Part shown: one piece after another, positions 32,571 through 35,282 of the stretch | Position numbering within the stretch: position 1 is the stretch's first letter | How the letters are laid out: the number at the start of each line of letters is the position of its first letter | Translations under genes and position numbers: made by a program | Assembly (NCBI GenBank): GCA_036897485.1 | Contig: JAYMTF010000484.1 | Coordinates: 1 to 35,282, forward strand | DNA: 35,282 nucleotides | From: Pelargonium nanum | Taxonomy: Eukaryota; Streptophyta; Magnoliopsida; Geraniales; Geraniaceae | Direction of reading: 5' to 3' | The notes under the pieces: model-generated | Database searches by the model: none | Told to the model about the DNA's origin: nothing | The model's input: only the letters and a program-made list of their open reading frames with translations

Positions 32571-34452
32571 TAATTGTTCTGTTCTTCCACCTGTACATAA
32601 GGGATTCTATAGATTTTTGTATCCTGGTGCCATTTGTCTGCCTCAGTTCCTGAGATGCCAGGTGCAAACTTTGTATTCCACGACCCAAACTAGCAATTGA
32701 AGGAGCTGCAGGAAGAGATTCCGTAACACATTCAATCCCATCTCCATACACAAGCAACCCCGTGCATGTTGCCATACTACACCCAAATGTAGCCCACGGC
32801 AAGAAACTTATTGGTCGAGTCTGCCGTTTCCTCATTATTTCATAGAATGCCGCTCTCATGGCTGAAAAGCTGGTCTTCTCCATAGAGGCTATGACACTAT
32901 GGGTCACTGCCCGAATTTTCTCAGCAGAAGCAGCAGCTTTCATGACAGATGATGTTTTTGTTCCAGAACCAGCAAGTCCGTGGACTGCCATTTTTGATGG
33001 ACCAAGCGTCTTGCTAAGAACTATTGTCATTGCCTTCTGGGTTTGGGTCAACATGAGTTTAAGTGAAGCAGGAACTTTGAATGTTACAGCTTTCACAAGG
33101 GTTGAAGCTGGAACAGCTTTAGAGATAGACGAGGCTCCTAAAACTGCTGTTGCCCCTGCACCAACTGCAAGCACTGGAGTCTTGGATAATAAACTTTTCT
33201 TCTCGGTGTGATTAGAGTTATCCCCGTCATCCACACAAACTGTGATGAGCTCCCCAACCAAATTCGTGATCTCTGGAGGAACAGTAGTATTCCAGTGTTT
33301 TCTAAGACCTGCTAAACCACTAGCATCCACTACTGCAACAACGGTCTTGAACTTTCTAGCTTGATCCCGAAGAGCTTGGGCAAAAAGTACATGTGACTTG
33401 TCCTCAACAGATAGATCTGAAAATTCAGTTTTAGCTGAACTGGAATTCCCCATTTTGTTTATGGGAAGCCGACCAGCATTGTTCAGAGCAATTCTCAATC
33501 CCTCGACTGCAATTCGGAAGGTGTAAACTTCAGATATGATTTGAGTATCCACAGATTCCCCTTTGTTAACATCAATAAGCATCTTCTGCGCATATGCTAG
33601 AGCCCTACCAATAGATGGGAGATCAACAAAGATGTCATGTAGATCCGTAAGTAAGGGATAAATGGATTTGGCAAAAGGAGGGGCCTCAAAATCACTTCTT
33701 GGCTGAATTTCCTTTGGCCTCTCCTCCGAAACTGAACTTGCAGGGATTGGCATTGACACTGATAAATCCATATTAGAAGACAACAACTTAACCATCCGTA
33801 ACTGAAGTTCATCCGCTAGACATAACCTCATAGAACTCAATGAAACAACTGAATTCACTTTTGGAGAAACCAAGTTACTAACAAGACCCTGAAAAAAGTT
33901 CCCCGAGTCAAGTTCACCAGATGGGCTATCCTCAACAGAATACTTCACAAACGAAGATTCAATCAGCAAGAACAAAGAACCAACCTCCTCAGCAGCCTTC
34001 CTAGCAGCCAAGAAATGCCCATGAAAACCAACCCCAAAAATCTCTCTCAATACCAAATTCCCAGCTACATGCTCGTACTTCTCTTTATTAATTTTGTCGA
34101 CAAAGCACCGTCTAAGCACTCCAAAATACGAAGTGGGAACATAGTTGTCAACATCATCCTCAAACTGTGTATCAGAAGTGGCCGATTGCCCCATCTGAGC
34201 CACAACAGCGCCAGGCCGTATTGCCCTAATAAGATGCTCAGCATCTCTAGCCGATAGCTCAGATAAATTCTGAACAGCTAGTACGTAAATCACCGACTGT
34301 GTTTCAGGTTCCCGAATCGCATACACAAACTGTTTTGCGTGTTCAGGTATAGGAAGCTTGCTCACCAACTCATCAGATTGCCTCAAGTCATCATATTTAA
34401 ATACAGAAAATGGCCATAGATTCTGAAAGTTCCAGACAAACGCAAGTGCCAT
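32566..34452 (-). CDS. Conserved plant protein, divergent TraB/PrgY-like family member
   Basis: Intronless CDS of 628 residues with a complete start and stop. Three blocks resemble the TraB/PrgY fold in the right order: SVIYVLAVQNLSELSARDAE..IRAIRPGAVVAQM (53-87, compare the usual GTAHVS..S..DV..I...PD.V.VEL), FHGHFLAARKAAEEVGSLFLL (143-163), and FAQALRDQARKFKTVVAVVDASGLAGLRKHW (357-387, compare RD..L......VVAVVG.GH..GI...W). The conserved His of both motifs and the Glu after block 1 are absent. A small-residue, Ala/Gly-rich stretch (427-445) and one likely membrane segment (about 549-569) follow, so it may be a tail-region membrane protein. No function is known to me. The start is supported by a plausible 5' UTR intron acceptor just upstream. 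The gene is certain; the TraB link is inference. Confidence 0.9.
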   Translation of the reverse strand: MALAFVWNFQNLWPFSVFKYDDLRQSDELVSKLPIPEHAKQFVYAIREPETQSVIYVLAVQNLSELSARDAEHLIRAIRPGAVVAQMGQSATSDTQFEDDVDNYVPTSYFGVLRRCFVDKINKEKYEHVAGNLVLREIFGVGFHGHFLAARKAAEEVGSLFLLIESSFVKYSVEDSPSGELDSGNFFQGLVSNLVSPKVNSVVSLSSMRLCLADELQLRMVKLLSSNMDLSVSMPIPASSVSEERPKEIQPRSDFEAPPFAKSIYPLLTDLHDIFVDLPSIGRALAYAQKMLIDVNKGESVDTQIISEVYTFRIAVEGLRIALNNAGRLPINKMGNSSSAKTEFSDLSVEDKSHVLFAQALRDQARKFKTVVAVVDASGLAGLRKHWNTTVPPEITNLVGELITVCVDDGDNSNHTEKKSLLSKTPVLAVGAGATAVLGASSISKAVPASTLVKAVTFKVPASLKLMLTQTQKAMTIVLSKTLGPSKMAVHGLAGSGTKTSSVMKAAASAEKIRAVTHSVIASMEKTSFSAMRAAFYEIMRKRQTRPISFLPWATFGCSMATCTGLLVYGDGIECVTESLPAAPSIASLGRGIQSLHLASQELRQTNGTRIQKSIESLMYRWKNRTIK

Positions 34453-34471
34453 TGCAAGACATAAAACTGAC

Positions 34472-34829
34472 CTCGAATCAGAAAATCACAAACCAAAGCT
34501 GATAATCGTAACACGGAGTCACGAAATCTTATCCGTTTTCTGTTGACGAACATCAAAACAGAGTCATCTCATCATCATCATCACCATCATCATCGGCCAA
34601 TCAAATTGATTGGAGATTTATTCCTTTCTCGGCCAACCTAGCAGTATCAACAACAACAACCACAAAATTCAAGTTACACATTTTCTCAGCAGCCAAACGG
34701 AGAATTATTGAAAACCCCAATGTGAAACCTAAAAGCAATTTAGTAGAAACCGGAACCAATAATCTACAGCAATAAAATGATATATTCAAGTACAAATCTG
34801 GAGTTGGGAGCGATCGCAATCGAGCTTAC
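34472..34829 (-). other. Probable intron in the 5' UTR of the TraB-like gene
   Basis: On the minus strand a strong donor (ctccg|gtaagc) begins the intron at 34829, and an acceptor (gattcgag|gtcag) ends it at 34472, 19 nt before the start codon. The intron would be 358 bp and T-rich, as plant leader introns usually are. Not proven without transcript data. Confidence 0.55.
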
Positions 34830-34929
34830 CGGAGATTGAGACATAACTTTCTGGTGAGAGCGTAAGTGATCGGAGCTTGAGAATGGGTTGCGTTGCTCGT
34901 CTACTCTCCACAATTCGCTCCGATTGTTG

Positions 34930-35282
34930 ACGGCTTGATTTTGATGCGATTCTACTATATTTGTTTCTTATTTATTTATTTATTACTATTATTTACATTT
35001 ATATTCTCTCCTGACTTATGACTAATTTATTTATTTTATGTCATTTGAATAATGTTCCAATTAATTAATTTTTCACATTACATACTTGCAAATTAAATGG
35101 ATAATAAATCCAAGTAATTAAAAATAAATCTGGTCTCTAAGAGAACCTGTTAAATTTCATAAATGGGATACAATATAAAGGCTTAGGCTTCCCATACTAA
35201 AAAGTCAACCTTATTAGTAGGGTTTCACTCACGTGCGAGTCTCACATTTTTTTTATCGGTGAGCTCGACACGTGCACAATCG
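34930..35282. other. Upstream flank of the TraB-like gene, AT-rich
   Basis: Putative minus-strand promoter of the TraB-like gene and intergenic DNA, with a ttta simple repeat near 34970-34985. CACGTG cores occur near 35231 and 35269 at the window edge. No gene seen. Confidence 0.4.

Noticed and set aside
32858-33211. 117-codon plus-strand frame
   Set aside because: Antisense shadow of the 628-residue gene, with no family match.

Overview
This is nuclear DNA from a flowering plant, almost certainly a eudicot. The evidence is GT-AG introns, an AT-rich background, long intergenic stretches packed with degenerate transposable elements, and plant-specific gene families. It is not prokaryotic: there are no operons, ribosome binding sites, CRISPR arrays or phage genes. 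The species cannot be named from the sequence alone.

Five protein-coding genes are supported. (1) 1-2008, plus: the 3' four exons of a myo-inositol/H+ symporter of the INT1 (tonoplast) type. (2) 13548-14358, plus: a two-exon DUF1685 protein of 179 residues. (3) 22733-26552, minus: a complete six-exon mitochondrial biotin synthase, BIO2, of 378 residues with every cluster ligand present. (4) 28005-30244, plus: a two-exon protein of 270 residues with a zf-C3Hc3H domain (INO80D/KANSL2-like chromatin-complex subunit). (5) 32566-34452, minus: an intronless CDS of 628 residues that looks like a divergent TraB/PrgY-family protein without the usual histidine motifs. BIO2 and the zf-C3Hc3H gene are divergently transcribed from a 1.45 kb interval. 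The order INT1 - DUF1685 - BIO2 matches what I recall of Arabidopsis AT2G43330 - AT2G43340 - AT2G43360, with the intervening glutathione peroxidase (AT2G43350) not found here.

Between genes, 2.3-13.3 kb is very AT-rich. It carries a 529-bp foldback Mutator-like element with a near-perfect 9-bp target duplication (11185-11713), a second degenerate copy just upstream of the DUF1685 promoter (12813-13051), a tiny Stowaway-like MITE (about 10731-10799) and a G-box/RY-motif cluster near 3.8 kb with no gene behind it. The 15-22 kb interval is a transposon graveyard. It holds a hAT-type MITE with an 8-bp target duplication (15527-15930), an internally deleted LINE (17238-17640), a GC-rich minus-strand LTR-like unit with two minisatellites (about 19040-20290), fragments of other LTR elements, and one arm of the same MULE-like family (21619 onward).

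The BIO2/zf-C3Hc3H intergenic region holds two notable insertions: about 100 bp of plastid 16S rRNA gene (27132-27231, a NUPT) and a 437-bp hAT-type MITE (27391-27827) ending 178 bp before the zf-C3Hc3H start codon.

I found no evidence of a new multi-gene system. The most interesting points are the TraB-like protein with lost motifs, the plastid rRNA fragment, the foldback MULE pair beside a gene promoter, and the minisatellite-bearing LTR.
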